A stretch of DNA of 64,000 nucleotides from Rostratula benghalensis. Its lineage: Eukaryota; Chordata; Aves; Charadriiformes; Rostratulidae. The stretch covers positions 985,943 through 1,049,942 of the forward strand of contig VXAI01000198.1 in NCBI GenBank assembly GCA_013399305.1, in the 5' to 3' direction. Position 1 is the stretch's first letter. Every line of letters starts with the position of its first letter. Position numbers and translations under genes: made by a program. Positions 1-10,619 of the stretch are shown here, one piece after another. The notes under the pieces are model-generated. The model was not told the DNA's origin, searched no databases, and worked only from the letters and a program-made list of their open reading frames with translations.

Positions 1-119
1 AACTGTGATGGATTGTTTAGCTGTATTTGTCAATCAAGTATTAAGACTTGCAGAATTAAAATCAGTGCAGTTCAGAGATGGATTCCAAGCTCTCCAAAAC
101 ATCAGGTTTGGCATTTAGA

Positions 120-178
120 TAGCTATCAAGCTATCATCTCTAGACAGACAAACAGATAGATGGATGGATGATTTGGAG
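120..178. repeat. Degenerate GATA/GATG-type microsatellite
   Basis: The stretch runs through imperfect units of GATA, GACA and GATG (agatagctatc, agacagacaaacagatagatggatggatgat). It is too irregular to be a long array and has no coding meaning. It probably marks an old tetranucleotide slippage site. Confidence 0.55.
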
Positions 179-219
179 AAAAAGATGGAGACATTCTTTC
201 AAGTCTTTTTTTCTTTTCC

Positions 220-237
220 TTTTTTTTTTTTTTTTTT
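220..237. repeat. Poly-T tract (18 T)
   Basis: An uninterrupted run of 18 T follows a T/C-rich stretch starting near 205. The open frame that crosses it gains an artificial Phe run. No retrotransposon body is visible beside it. Confidence 0.9.
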
Positions 238-240
238 GTT

Positions 241-950
241 TTCCAAGAGATGATTTGCTTGTGCCAAGAATTCAGCCTGGGGAAAAGTCCAAATGCAGCA
301 TTTCCTCTAGCTTAAACTGGGGCTTGGCCCAAACCAAAGTTTGGCTCCAAGGACTTGCTCCAACAGGGACTGGGAGAAGGGATGTGGTGCCTGGAGGCCA
401 CCCCTGCGTCAGCAGAGCAGAGAGGCGCAGCATTAGAGGAATGGACACCTGCCCTTGTCCCCAGAAACACCATTTACAGGTGCCCAAATGTTAATGCTGA
501 ACAGATGGGTGGGAGAAAAGCAGCATTTCATGCTGGAACTGGCAGAGCAGACCCCAACAAGTCCCCTATTGTTAGAGAGAAATTCCTAGAAACAGATGCA
601 GCGAATTCAGCGCTTCAGAGCCAGTTCTGGAGTTCGGGGTCTGCAGGGAGAAGGCTGTGTAGCTTATGGATTAATGTACTATTATTACATTACTCTTTAA
701 GCTTCAAAGGTCTGCCAGGAAACCTAAGCCTACTATCTATTGAATGACATTTTAAGAACAAATAATACATTAATATATTTAATTTGAGAATAAACACATA
801 CATTATAGGAAGGGATTTTGTCTATGCTGATAAGTCGGTGCCTGACCTTTCCGATGCAATCCCCGGGTGCTGAGCCGTAGAGGACCCCTTCCAGGAACCT
901 TTGCTATCGGCTGTGAGAGCCCAAATGCTGGTCCTTCCGGCTCCAAACTG
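241..950. other. Unique intergenic or intronic sequence, no gene seen
   Basis: No repeat family or coding signal is recognised. From about 660 to 810 the sequence becomes AT-rich with several TTAAT/ATTA cores (ttatggattaatgtactattattac, aatacattaatatatttaattt), so its right half may belong with the regulatory-looking block that follows. Confidence 0.4.
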
Positions 951-954
951 CAGC

Positions 955-1110
955 TGACACAGTGTTTGGAAACGGGAGCTTAGCCGTAATTATCCCTTCG
1001 ACACTAATCTACAGCTACACTAAATCTTGTTGCCTCAAATTAGTTAATCAATTAAGTGTCAAACCACAAAATGTTAGTGATTGTGGCCTGAATTTATTGC
1101 CTTGGCACAT
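955..1110. promoter_or_regulatory. Candidate conserved non-coding element (AT-rich block)
   Basis: The block packs homeodomain-type cores (gtaattatccc, acactaatcta, attagttaatcaattaagtg) into about 150 bases, with no repeat signature and no open frame of interest. A TGTTAGTGATTGTGG stretch follows. Enhancer function is inferred from texture only. It lies immediately upstream of a CR1 insertion. Confidence 0.35.
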
Positions 1111-1282
1111 GCTTCCATCTGCTGCCTCTCTCCTTCACTCAGGTTCTGCTCTTGGGAAACTTTGGGGCAAGGGCTTTTAATTAGGGAAGGGTTAATGAGG
1201 CCAGGCTGCCCTGCCCCAGAAAGAGATGGGATGGAATTGCAAAGTCCTCTGCCCAGCAGGGAATAAACCCCATGCACCAGCA

Positions 1283-1968
1283 TATGTTGGGGGTCAACCA
1301 GCTTGGCCTGGACCTGGGGGTGCTGGTGGACACCAAGCTGAAGCAGCAACGGGCCCTGGCCACAAAGGTGGTTAGTGGTACCCTGGGCTGCATTAGCGAA
1401 GCACTGCCAGCAGGACAAGGGGACTGATCCTTCCCGTCTGCTCAGCACTGGTGGGGCCACACCAGGAGTGGTGTGTCCAGGTCTAGGCTTCCCAGTACAA
1501 CAGACATGGCCATACTGGAGAGGGTCCAAAAAAGCACCATGAAGATGATCAGGGGACTGGAGCATCTCCCAGATGAGGAACAGTTGAGAGAGCTGTGATG
1601 GTTCAGTCTGGAGAAAAGAAGGCTCAGGGGGATCTCATTAACGTGTATAAATATCTGAAGGGAGGGTGCACAGAAAATGGAGCCAGGCTCTTCTCATGGG
1701 TGCCCAGTTCTAGGACAAGAGGCAACGGGCACCAACTAAACACAGGAGACACCATCTGAACAGCAGGCAACACCTTTTTTTCCCATGAGCGTGACTGAGC
1801 ACTGGCCCAGGTTGTCCACAGAGGTTGTGGAGTCTCCCCCCTTGGTGGTACTCAAACACAGCAGGCCAGAGTCTGTGCAACCATCTCGAGGTGGGCCCTG
1901 TCTGAGAAGGGGGTTGGACAAGGTGACCTCCAGAGGTCCCTTCCAACCTCAACCCTTCAATGGTGCCT
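1283..1968 (+). mobile_element. CR1 LINE, 5'-truncated, 3' part with end of ORF2
   Basis: This is a non-LTR retrotransposon fragment of the avian CR1 family. The left end keeps the C-terminus of the reverse-transcriptase ORF: from 1309 it reads [20 protein letters not shown] and stays open to a TGA near 1426. The CR1 family has a Ser/Asn-rich stretch after VDxKL, so a few codons appear deleted here. The 3' UTR follows, with recognisable blocks: ctcagcactggtggggccacacc (about 1441), gagagggtccaaaaaagcaccatgaag (about 1518), ctggagaaaagaaggctcaggggg (about 1608), gaggttgtggagtctccccccttgg (about 1821) and the terminal gtgacctccagaggtcccttccaacctcaaccc (about 1922). The usual terminal ATTCTATG-type octamers are not preserved. 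The copy is old, truncated and inactive. Confidence 0.93.
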
Positions 1969-1974
1969 GAGCCT

Positions 1975-2084
1975 GAGTCCTTACATGCTTGAGATGGGCT
2001 GTTATGGCTACAGCAAGTCAGAAAGTCCCATTATTTGCACAGGAGAGCTGGGAAAATTTTAAAGCTGATCAGTTTTGCTCAAAG
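1975..2084. other. Short unique spacer between CR1 and an AT-rich element
   Basis: I see no recognisable feature. The spacer separates the 3' end of the CR1 copy from the palindrome-rich TTTTCA/TGAAA block to its right. Confidence 0.4.
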
Positions 2085-2425
2085 TCTCTTCAACTTCAGA
2101 GGGGTTTTGGTTTTTTTTTAGAATTTCAATGAAAAGATAAAACTGATAACTGAAACATTTAGCTTTTTCAGAAGTTGTGAAAATATTCAGCTTTGGAAAA
2201 CATTGCTGGTCAAAAAATAAAATAGTCTGTTCTCTTGGAAACAGTTTCAAAATAAATGTCAGCCTTTTAAGTATATTTTTGAAAGAGAAAACTTTTTTTT
2301 AAAAGAGTTTTTTAGTTTTGTTTGTTGTTTTTGAAAAACAACAACAACAAAAAAGACTTTTCAATGGAAATTTCAATTCTTGGTTGGAAAGCTATTTTTC
2401 ATTCAAACAGTGTTGAGAAGAGAAA
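2085..2425. repeat. Probable ancient interspersed repeat rich in TTTCAA/TTGAAA
   Basis: About 340 bases alternate T-runs and A-runs with repeated GAAAA, TTTTC, TTTCAAT and ATTTCAA words (gaatttcaatgaaaag, cttttcaatggaaatttcaattcttggttggaaagctatttttcattc). They form many short complementary stretches, for example ttgtttttgaaaaacaa around 2324-2340. The texture resembles an old sauropsid repeat whose copies read like fttttcaatgaaaatttc-type palindromes. I cannot name the family or fix its ends. Confidence 0.4.
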
Positions 2426-2501
2426 TATTCACCCAGCTCGAGTCCCCAGGGCTAATGTCTGCCAGAACTGTGTGGCCAGGGGTCACCGTCTCCCCATTTA
2501 C

Positions 2502-2647
2502 AACTCCTGGAGCCAAAGCAAGAAGAGAAAGAGATGAGCATTGAATTCTCGGGGTCCCCAAGTGAGATGAGTGAGGCTGCGCCAGTTATTGTGACACTGG
2601 GAGCAGATGAAAGCATCCTGCTCCTCGACGCTGTCATTGTCCTCCTG
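2502..2647 (-). other. Candidate internal exon with C-x2-C zinc-finger-like start
   Basis: On the minus strand a pyrimidine-rich tract (ctttcccaaagtctaccctttgtatttac) with a branch-like tttttaactgat leads to an AG at 2648-2649 and an open exon starting at 2647. The peptide is acidic and then reads EEQDAFICSQCHNNWRSL THLT. The spacing matches the atypical first finger of the ZNF423/ZNF521 group (acidic run, aromatic, C-x2-C-x3-aromatic-x-SL-x-x-LT). The expected two His/Cys ligands after LT are missing: the frame runs WGPREFNAHL and stops near 2499. A possible donor, GTAAAT, follows at 2496-2501 and would give a 146-base exon. It could be a decayed duplicate, an alternative exon or chance. Confidence 0.22.
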
Positions 2648-2649
2648 CT

Positions 2650-2830
2650 GATGATCAGTTAAAAATGTAAATACAAAGGGTAGACTTTGGGAAAGCCAGC
2701 ACAGGCCGATGGGGGGAAAAATTGCAAAAGCGAGGTTTATTGATCCCCAGCCGAGATTGATGGCACAATAAGAGCAGGAGGCGAAGAGTGATTTTGCTTT
2801 TGAAAACGTTGATGAATAAGCACTCAGGGG
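2650..2830. promoter_or_regulatory. Candidate conserved non-coding element beside the exon candidate
   Basis: The segment holds gcgaggtttattgatccccagccgagattgatggcacaataagag, with two GATTGAT/TTGAT words suggestive of TALE-homeodomain (PBX/MEIS-like) sites. It contains no repeat. If 2502-2647 is a true exon on the minus strand, this is its upstream intron flank, where conservation is often high. Confidence 0.3.
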
Positions 2831-2879
2831 CAACAAATAGCTGGACTCACCGAATGATGGACGGCAGCAGGCGAACAAG

Positions 2880-4740
2880 ATGCATTTTTATAAATGGGTG
2901 AAAGGAGAGGAGGACTTATTAAAAAAAATGAATGACCACATGTGGCAGGGATATGCCACTGGGGAGAAGCCAGCCATTGATTTATGTGCACTACTGGCAT
3001 TTGAAAATTCAATAATAACATTGACAAATGAGAGGCAAAGCTGGCCAGAGGACAGCAGAGAACTTGGAGTGGAGAAAGAAAATGCCAAGGTCAGGATGAA
3101 GGAACAGAAAAACATGCTTATGTTGGAAAGGTTTTGAGTTAACTCATCTATATAAAGACATTAAGAAAAATCACTCCGGGATCAGAGCTCACCGTCCTGA
3201 CTCTGTGGCATGAACTGGGGAGAAGTAAATGGAGGAGTCGTGGCACCCAGTGGAGCTCTCTGTGGGTCTATCTACCTCCTGACACGGGGAGCAGGGATCA
3301 TTTAATCTTCTGATAAGCTGGTGCCTCGTGCTCCCTGGCACCTTTAAAATTAAGTATCCTGCAATTTCTAAGAACTGTTGGCAAAACACCCCCATCCACA
3401 AGCTCTGCACCGCTGAGCCCAGGCAACTCTGCACGGGCTCCAGTCTGCCCTTTGCCTGGCCAGCTGGGACCAAAGCAGAGGCACCGAGGGCAAGCTGAGG
3501 GCAACGTGGCAAACCCAGCCCCAGCAGCACACGGTGCAGGACAACAATGAGATGCAATGAGTGAGGAGAGACACCGAGGAGCGGGGTGGGGAGGGAACCT
3601 GGGTGCAATGAGCACCCAAGGCAGGGACTCGCCAGCTCTGGTCGGTTCCCAGGTCAGAAGCCTGCGGCAAGTGGCCAAACCGCCTGCAGAAAGGGCATCT
3701 TCAGCAGAGACCATCCTTTCCAAACATCCTGTGAGGGCTGGGGAGAGAGGGTGTCCAGTGAGACGGGAAAGAGACGCAGTGCTGGAGAGCAGGGGCTGCT
3801 GGGGACGCTTTTCTAACTGCAGGTAGGTTCTGGCAGGGCAGGAAACGGGAGGAAGATGCTGCTGGCAAAGCTGTCACATCCCATCACATCACAGCATCTG
3901 AGGACCTCACATCCCAAAGAGGCAGAGAAGAGGAGCTGCCAGCTCTGCAGTGCTGGGCAAGTCTTACCAGGAGTCAGAAGAGGAGCGTTTGTCTCTTCTT
4001 GCCCCTGTTCATGGAAGGGTGGTAGAAAATCCCTGCCGTAACAACCTCTCCTGAACCAGAGACATGGATCGTACAGGCCCATGGAAAAAACGCAGTAATT
4101 GAACTCATCAAAGCCATCTGATTATCTTGAATAACACCTTGTCCTCACCAGTTTGCAGAATCTAGTGTGGCACATAATGTTACCTTAACATTTGATCTAC
4201 TTAATAAGCCCCCCATTTTTTCTCCTCCTTGTCTTCTGGCTGTGTTAACAAATGGCAGTAAAAGAGCGCAGCCGGCAGGAGAGACCGGGAAGAGGAGACC
4301 AGTGAGAATGTGGCAGAAATGTACTTTGCTCTTTCTCACTGTTCCTGGCCTCCCTCTGGGCTTGTATTCATCTGTGAAGATGTCTCTTCTAAATGCTGGG
4401 AGGTCAGAGGTGTGGATGGAACATAATTCCATGCGTCGGTGTGCTTGGCTCAGCCGAAGGAGCATTTATTCAGTGGCAGAGAGAGATTTCTACGAGGACC
4501 ATCTCACCGAGCCGTGGGGAGGACCCCTGGGGTGTGGGTCGGGACCTCAGTTTGGTGGTTCTGGGCCCCAGAGGGAGGGTGCAGGCCCTGTCCTGGGGTT
4601 CAGCATCACACTTTCCCACTGAATGAAGCAAAGGCTTTAATCAAAGTGTGCAGTGATGTGCACCATTAGGACAGATTCACCCCAGCAGAACTGGTGTGAG
4701 CCTGGGAGCAGTTCAAGCCCTCAAAATATGAATTTTAACA
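2880..4740. other. Unique sequence, no gene recognised
   Basis: Open frames at 2880-3137 (plus), 3189-3723 (minus, three overlapping frames) and 4145-4626 (both strands) overlap one another and carry no recognisable domain. A TAAT/TTAAT-rich patch lies at 4100-4215 (cataatgttaccttaacatttgatctacttaataagcc). Nothing else stands out. Confidence 0.45.
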
Positions 4741-5360
4741 TTTTATTTGGGGGTTTTTCCCTACCCTTTTTGCAGAGCAGTTAATTTTCACCTTCACCAG
4801 GGCAGCTGAAACTCCTGCTCACAGTGCTTTATTCAGTTTTCCAGCCTGGTAAATCTCACTGCCAGAGCCAGCTTTGGTTTTAAATATCACCTCCTATCAC
4901 GTCACCGAATAGCTGATGTGCAGCACTGGCCTGGGTATTTTAGGCTGTGTCCCTATACAAGTTCCAAGCCAACTAATCCTTCGATGCCAGGCAAAGTCAC
5001 CCCTTGCATCTGCTCTCCTCTGGCCCAGGTGACTTTGGGGAGATTCCTAAATGTGAGGCCCAAATGCCCAGGTATTTGGGAGGTGGACACAGAACAAACC
5101 TCATTCTTTCCTGCCACCCTGGCAAAAGTGTCAAAAGAAGGATTATACATAATCTCATTAAAATTTACATTGCTGAGAATGGAGTTTGTATTTCTGTTTT
5201 ATGTTCTCTATATTTAGATTCAGTGTTGCTGTTGCCACTCAGCTCCTCTCTATCCAGAATTAGTATCCTTAACAATAACGAGGCACACAGGAAAACACAC
5301 TCACACTTTGCTCGGCGGGTAAAAGCTCTGAAAACAAACAATATCACCTTGTGTTTCCCC

Positions 5361-5450
5361 ACTCTGAGAATCTCAAAGCAGTTAATGTAGGTAAAGTATT
5401 TTCTACAGGAAGGCAAAGTGAAGTACAGGGAATTTGTTGGATTCATCCTG
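5361..5450. repeat. Possible ancient SINE-like fragment
   Basis: The text actctgagaatctcaaagcagttaatgtaggtaaag followed by acaggaaggcaaagtgaagtaca resembles a decayed repeat whose copies read 'aggatctcaaagcgctttacaaa ... gggaaactgaggcacag'. A second fragment of the same kind is at 55229-55275. The match is from memory and degraded. Confidence 0.3.
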
Positions 5451-5856
5451 GTTTTACAGTGAGTCTGCAGATGAAAATAAGTCTGAAACTCAGTTGCAGA
5501 GATGGCTGGAGCCCCTTCAGTTACTGGCAGCGTCTCTCTGCAGATGTAGCTTTACTCCTCTGAAAATCTCTCAGGAAGAATTTTATACAAATAATTAAGG
5601 TTGGCAAGGAGTGCCTAACTCTTTCTGGTTGCTGAAAAAATCCTCTGCTCAAGTTTGACATAGTTGAAATAATTAACGAGTGAAAAAAGTTGAAAAGCTG
5701 ATAAAATCTCAGCAAGCCCCCCGCTCCGCCTGTCCTGGGTAATGTTACACTGAGAGCTGTCTGTGTCAGCAACAGGGTTTTGCAATCAAATTTGAAACAG
5801 TGCAGCTGAGGACAGCATTAATTTAGAGTTTGGAGCCAGTACTGCAGAAAAGCTCT

Positions 5857-5943
5857 GGGCCCGACGCACAGCTGGCGTAAACCGGTGTAATTCTGCTCCG
5901 GGAGGCTTGTGAGCAGCGACTGAGGATCTGGCCAGAGCATCTC
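5857..5943. repeat. Ancient sauropsid interspersed repeat (GCTGGCGTAAA / GAGGATCTGGCC type)
   Basis: The segment reads gggcccgacgcacagctggcgtaaaccggtgtaattctgctcc and closes with gactgaggatctggcc. It resembles a short palindromic repeat of birds, crocodilians and turtles in which a tcagctggtgtaaat...agctcc arm pairs with a ggagct...atttacaccagctgaggatctggcc arm. The second arm is decayed here. A related, differently decayed copy is at 45711-45786. I do not know the library name. Confidence 0.55.
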
Positions 5944-6014
5944 ACCCCCTCTCCCCCCAAGGGCTGGAGCAGCTCCTCAGAATCACTCTGGAGCCCATTA
6001 AAACAAAAGTAAGA

Positions 6015-6250
6015 TACCTCCAATCATTATTACTCATTTTTATGGCCACGTTGTTCACAAATGACTGAATTTAGCTGTCAAATGTATAGAAAAGAAAAAT
6101 AAAATCAAAGCATCAGCCATCTGCGCCCCAGAAAATGTTTATATTTTCATTGGTTGTTTATGGCGAGAAGGTCTCAGCTCCTTTGTTCCACATCATATTA
6201 GTTATTGCATGGGAAATGAGTGGGTTTCACTTCACCATTTGTAAGGCTTC
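6015..6250. promoter_or_regulatory. Candidate conserved non-coding element
   Basis: This AT-rich, repeat-free block includes caatcattattactcatttttatggcc, aaatgactgaatttagctgtcaaatg (the AGCTGTCAAA word resembles a TALE-homeodomain TGTCA site), ttggttgtttatggcg (forkhead-like TGTTTA) and catattagttattgcatgggaaatgag. The motif density is far above that of the flanking GC-richer DNA. Confidence 0.35.
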
Positions 6251-6479
6251 TGCATTCTCTCTCCTGTGCACACTCGCTCTCTCCCTATATGTATTTTTAG
6301 TCCATATGTCTTGGATTGACACACGGAATTGTGTTTGTTTTACTGGTTCTGTCTCTCTAATAGTTTTTCATTGCAAAGGGGATCCAGTGTTGGTTATTTA
6401 CTCTGCTTTCTTCCAGGGCCATTATTGCGAGCGCCTGGTTCAATCAATCCAGTTGCCCGATAGCTGTGAGGTTCCCTGA

Positions 6480-8080
6480 CCTATTGGAGTGTGAAGGAAA
6501 CAGGAGCAGGGAGAGCTTGGAAACCCTGCCCGGGCTCATCTCGGAGATGCCTGCAGAGCTCTTTGAAAGCTCACACTTATTTGTGCCGTGGGGCAGGTCC
6601 TTGGCTGGAAGCGCTTGGCACCACTCCACGGAGCAGCTGCAGCATCCCGTGGACAGGCTGAGAGTTATCCTGGAGCAGGGCTGGGATTTCCAGGAGTCCT
6701 TTGCGACCGGAGGGAGGAATCCACTCTCCTAATCATCTACCTTGAGGCATCTTAGCAGCCACTCAGTTTTCCAGCAAAATCTAGTGACTGTGCCCAGGTC
6801 CTGTCTCGTGCACAGCGCCCCAAATCCAGTAGCCACTTCAGAAAGCCTTGGCCAAAAGGCATCAAGAATGAGGCAGAGTTGTTGCGAGTAAGAGTTCCAA
6901 TCCATCAGACCACATAAACACATATTTAGCTCTAAGTGGATAAATAATTCCTCTGAAAACCACCCACATGGAACGTTTTTCTAGATCTGGCGCTGTGTTT
7001 TGGGTGAGCATCGTATTTTTCCTCTTTGGAACTCCCCGAAGGAAAGTGCAAGCAAAGTTAAAATCTCAGCGACTGCCTCCACTTCCACCCCCCGCCCGGT
7101 CTCACATTCTCTAACCCTACCTGGGAGAGTGCTGGAACCAGCAGGAGTGTAAATCTGCGGGGGTTACTCGGGCACAGTAATGTACAGTGCACCGGGGAGG
7201 CCTCCTCTGCAGGCAGAGCACCGTTGTGGGCCCCAGGTTATTAGATGGAAGCTGCAGGAGAAGGAGAGGAGAAATAAAGGGCACCCAAGCACCAACCAGC
7301 TGTGTGATGGAGGCAGCACCGCCCTCTGCACCCCCAGAACAACACCTCAGAGACTCCACACCTAAGTTTTAGAGGGGACACGTTTACACTCCTGCTACCA
7401 GCACAGGGGTGTCTCAAGTGCCCTGATCTCAGATGGCACATGGCCCCATGGTCTGTGATAGCCTCTACCAGGGATTTGTTTGCACCAGCCTGCGTTTTCC
7501 CTCCCCTCTCTCATCCCCCTGCCAGCCCCTGCTTCAGAGCACATGGGCAGCAAAGGAGGGACCGTGGGACACAACTGCTGCTTGGTGCTGTCAGAAGACA
7601 CTTGGCCTCACGTCTCAGGCCATCAGAAGCTCACACCATCCTGTCTAGAAGATGTTTTGACAGCCCTGAAAAAACCCTTCCACCACACACACCTGAAGCC
7701 CTGAAAGACCCACACAGCAGGATGCTGTGGGCAAGGTGCTGGGAGAGCATCGCCTGCCCCGCAGCAGGACACAGAGCAGGGAGCGGGGGCTCAGAGGCAG
7801 GAAATGATCTCAGGAGCCAGGGGTGTCACCCACACATCAGGATGGTGTCACCAGTGACACCAAGAAGGTACGAAGGGCCATCCCCACGCTCACACTGAGG
7901 TAAAGGCAGCCTGCAGTCATCAGCCCGCAGCGGTGCCGAAGGAGAAATCCCAAGGAAGGCGAGGGAGGAAATGAATTCCAGGCAGGGGGAGGGAAAGGGT
8001 GGAACGAGCGTCTCTCTTTTCAAGGCAGCTGGGCTTATTTTAATGGGCAAGGTCAGCAAAGAAATGACCAGGAAGAGAAA
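6480..8080. other. GC-richer unique sequence, no gene recognised
   Basis: Overlapping open frames on both strands around 7117-7900 look like compositional artefacts: three frames of the same bases are open at 7433-7898. No repeats or strong splice signals were noticed. Confidence 0.45.
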
Positions 8081-8084
8081 TCGC

Positions 8085-8372
8085 TGCCATTACAAATCAG
8101 TCGTGATCTTGTATCAATTATTCCCTGCACAGTTCCCTTGCCTTGGGCTGAAGCAAACACGGCCTAATCAGTTTTACATCTACCTTTAATTTTATTGGAA
8201 AGAGGAGCCAGCAATGCATCACGGGGCTGCTGTGTGACATGAAAGGTGACCCCTGCCAACTTAATGACACAATACATAACCCTTAATGAAGTCACTATCT
8301 TGTCCTCTTTTTGCTGTCTCAGCCTGATGATTTATGATGGCATCATTTTGCTTTGCCCTCTTTTCATTTCAG
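8085..8372. promoter_or_regulatory. Candidate conserved non-coding element
   Basis: The block includes cattacaaatcagtcgtgatcttgtatcaattattccc, ggcctaatcagttttacatctacctttaattttattgg, caacttaatgacacaatacataacccttaatgaag and tgatttatgatggcatcattttg. It is repeat-free and rich in TAAT-class sites. It runs straight into the exon-like segment at 8373, so it may be the conserved flank of an exon rather than an enhancer. Confidence 0.38.
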
Positions 8373-8449
8373 CTTGACAAAGTGGATGAAACAATTATCT
8401 TCGTTATCGGCCAGAGCAATAGAAATGTGATGGCTGAGGATTTCTGCAG
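8373..8449 (+). other. Candidate small internal exon
   Basis: An excellent 3' splice site (tttgctttgccctcttttcatttcag) ends at 8372. The 77 bases after it are open and read LDKVDETIIFVIGQSNRNVM then AEDFCR, a balanced, protein-like composition. A CAG|GTGGAA donor follows at 8450. The frame remains open beyond the donor, so the donor is not forced. I do not recognise the peptide. It could be a rarely used exon, a lost exon, or part of a conserved non-coding block. Confidence 0.2.
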
Positions 8450-10540
8450 GTGGAAGGCCTCGGCTACGGATCAAGGGAATGGAAAAACACGCTTAGGAAA
8501 GTTGGGGATCCCCCCTTCATTTCTTTTTCTCCTGAAAACAGACAGAGGATGCCAACAAGCCCGGCAAGCCCTGGGTCACTGCGGCGAGAAGTCGTTTCAA
8601 GAGGAGGAGGCTGGGAGGTATCGATCCATTTCCCTTCTCAGCTTTTCTTCCCTCTCCTCTCCACAGGCACCTGCAGCAGTGTATGCACCCCCAGAACAGG
8701 CCTGGCTCAGGGAATTAGCCATGTCTGCAGCTCTATAAAGGTGCTAATGATGACTCTGTGTGTGTGTTTGTGCCTGCACATACCCAGATGTACGTATTTG
8801 TACCTGATCTTATGTATAATTAAAATCAGCATCAGCTTTTACGTAATTCTTCAGAGCTGAGCCTACCTCTCCATGGTCACAACACTTTCTGGCTGCAAGT
8901 GCATTACAAACCTGCTGTTGCTAATTGCAGCTTGGTGCCTTGATCAAAATCACAGCCCAGCTTTTAAAGCAGGTTTTAGAGAAAACAGGTACCTTTTTTC
9001 CCTTGGTACCTACAGAGGTTGCACGATGGAAGCCTACTCCCAGTGACAGAGATGCAGATGGAAGCTGACGGCACAGTATTTCAGTCCTGCTAGGCAGAGA
9101 TGACAAAGTGCCCTCGCTAGCCATATGCTTGATGGCACTTGGAACTGCCACAGCAATATTTTTTGGCTGGTGCTGCTCAGGGTCTGATGTGGCTCTTGCT
9201 GTTTACTTGGTTTCTCCTCTATGCTGAGATGATTCAGGATGACTGTGAGCAGACCTTCGTAGCAGTACTTAGGCACATGAACAAATTGCTGCAATTCCTC
9301 ACCGATTTTAAGAGATAAAAAAGACAGACTCAGCTATTCCCATCATGTTCTTTGCCTGCACAGGGTTGTTCCTCGCAGTGCCTTTCCCAGGCCCTGAGCA
9401 CAACCACTCCTCTGGGCCAGCTGATGGAATCCTCCTTCCACACTCCACCAGAAAGGCTGAGCCTCAGAACCTTCTGCTCCATCTTACAGCACACAGCTAC
9501 CCCAGCTGCCCATCATGAGCTGGAACTAACATCAGTCCAAGGCCTGAACACAGCACTCAGTCAACTCAGTCACACTGGCCTGCTCCTCGCTATGGGCTCA
9601 CAGATTCAAAAGACCACCTTTCTTTAGTCACATTTTTGATGGTTTTTGAAAACAGCATTCAGAAGCCTTCCAGGATTTTACCACCACTGCTTCAGCCTCC
9701 TGGTGTTATTACGCACACCCTTGTAGGTCAAGACCTCTGTACAGTGAACCAGTTAAAGTACCTCTAATTAAGTTATTCTGCCTCATTCCTGCCTAATATA
9801 AAACATGCTTATCAAGCCAGATTCTGCGCTAGGGCTCCATCCTCCTCCTCACAAGGAAGGCTTTCTCTCTCCACGCTGTGACCCGAGCAGGGTTTCTCAG
9901 GGCGGGTGGGGAAGGAATGAGAAGATAAATGTACTTTGGCAGGACATTAAGGGAAACCACAATATTGCCTTGTAATGCAGCTCCTATCTGATCAGCAGAG
10001 TCAAATGTGGTGCCGGAGTTATGTCTCATAGGAAGTGGAACCAGCCCCCGTCAAACTGATTGCCGAGATCTTCCCTGAGATACTCCTCCTGTCTGTCAGA
10101 GATACCGGCTGCTGGGGAATTCCCAGCGTGTGCTGCAAGTGACCCCAGCCGGGCTGACGCAGACCCTTCTCCCGTCCCCATCCCTCGGGTTCCTCTCCCT
10201 CCCTCCAGCCACCACGGGAAGGGGACAGCCACATCGGCACCATTGTGCTTGCTGGGCTTTCCTGGGCCTGGCTTATCTCGGGGGTAGAGAGTATCGGGGG
10301 GACACATGACTATAGCTTTCTCTTATGGTGAAAGAAAAAAGCTGCAGCTCCTGAATTGCTCCTTTAATTTCCTCACACCTTCCTTCTGCCCTCGCAGGAG
10401 GCATTTCCTGCTCCTCTTGTCAGTTTGGACAGCATCCGAGGAATTCACTCACATGGAAGGTGGGAAATGTGATGCGTTGGCAGGAAACATAGGCAGTGGT
10501 AGCCTCTAGTACTTTCAGAACAATCTGCAAAAATTTAACT
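8450..10540. other. Unique sequence, no gene recognised
   Basis: The segment includes a short TG/TA-rich patch at 8755-8830 and AT-rich patches near 9750-9815 (cctctaattaagttattctgcc). Open frames at 9034-9294 and 10019-10307 are not recognisable. Confidence 0.4.
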
Positions 10541-10545
10541 AATTA

Positions 10546-10615
10546 ATTCTCAGAGCTATCCTGTAAATCAGATAGGAACAAATGCCATGGAACAGGGGAA
10601 GGCAGAGGTCACTGA
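10546..10615. repeat. Possible MIR/L2-like remnant
   Basis: The order of words ctcagagctatcctgtaaatcagatagg, gaacaggggaaggcagaggtcactgagaccc resembles the antisense 3' half of old SINEs (caaccctatgaggtaggt ... gggaaactgaggcacagag). Divergence is high and the boundaries are uncertain. Confidence 0.25.
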
Positions 10616-10619
10616 GACC

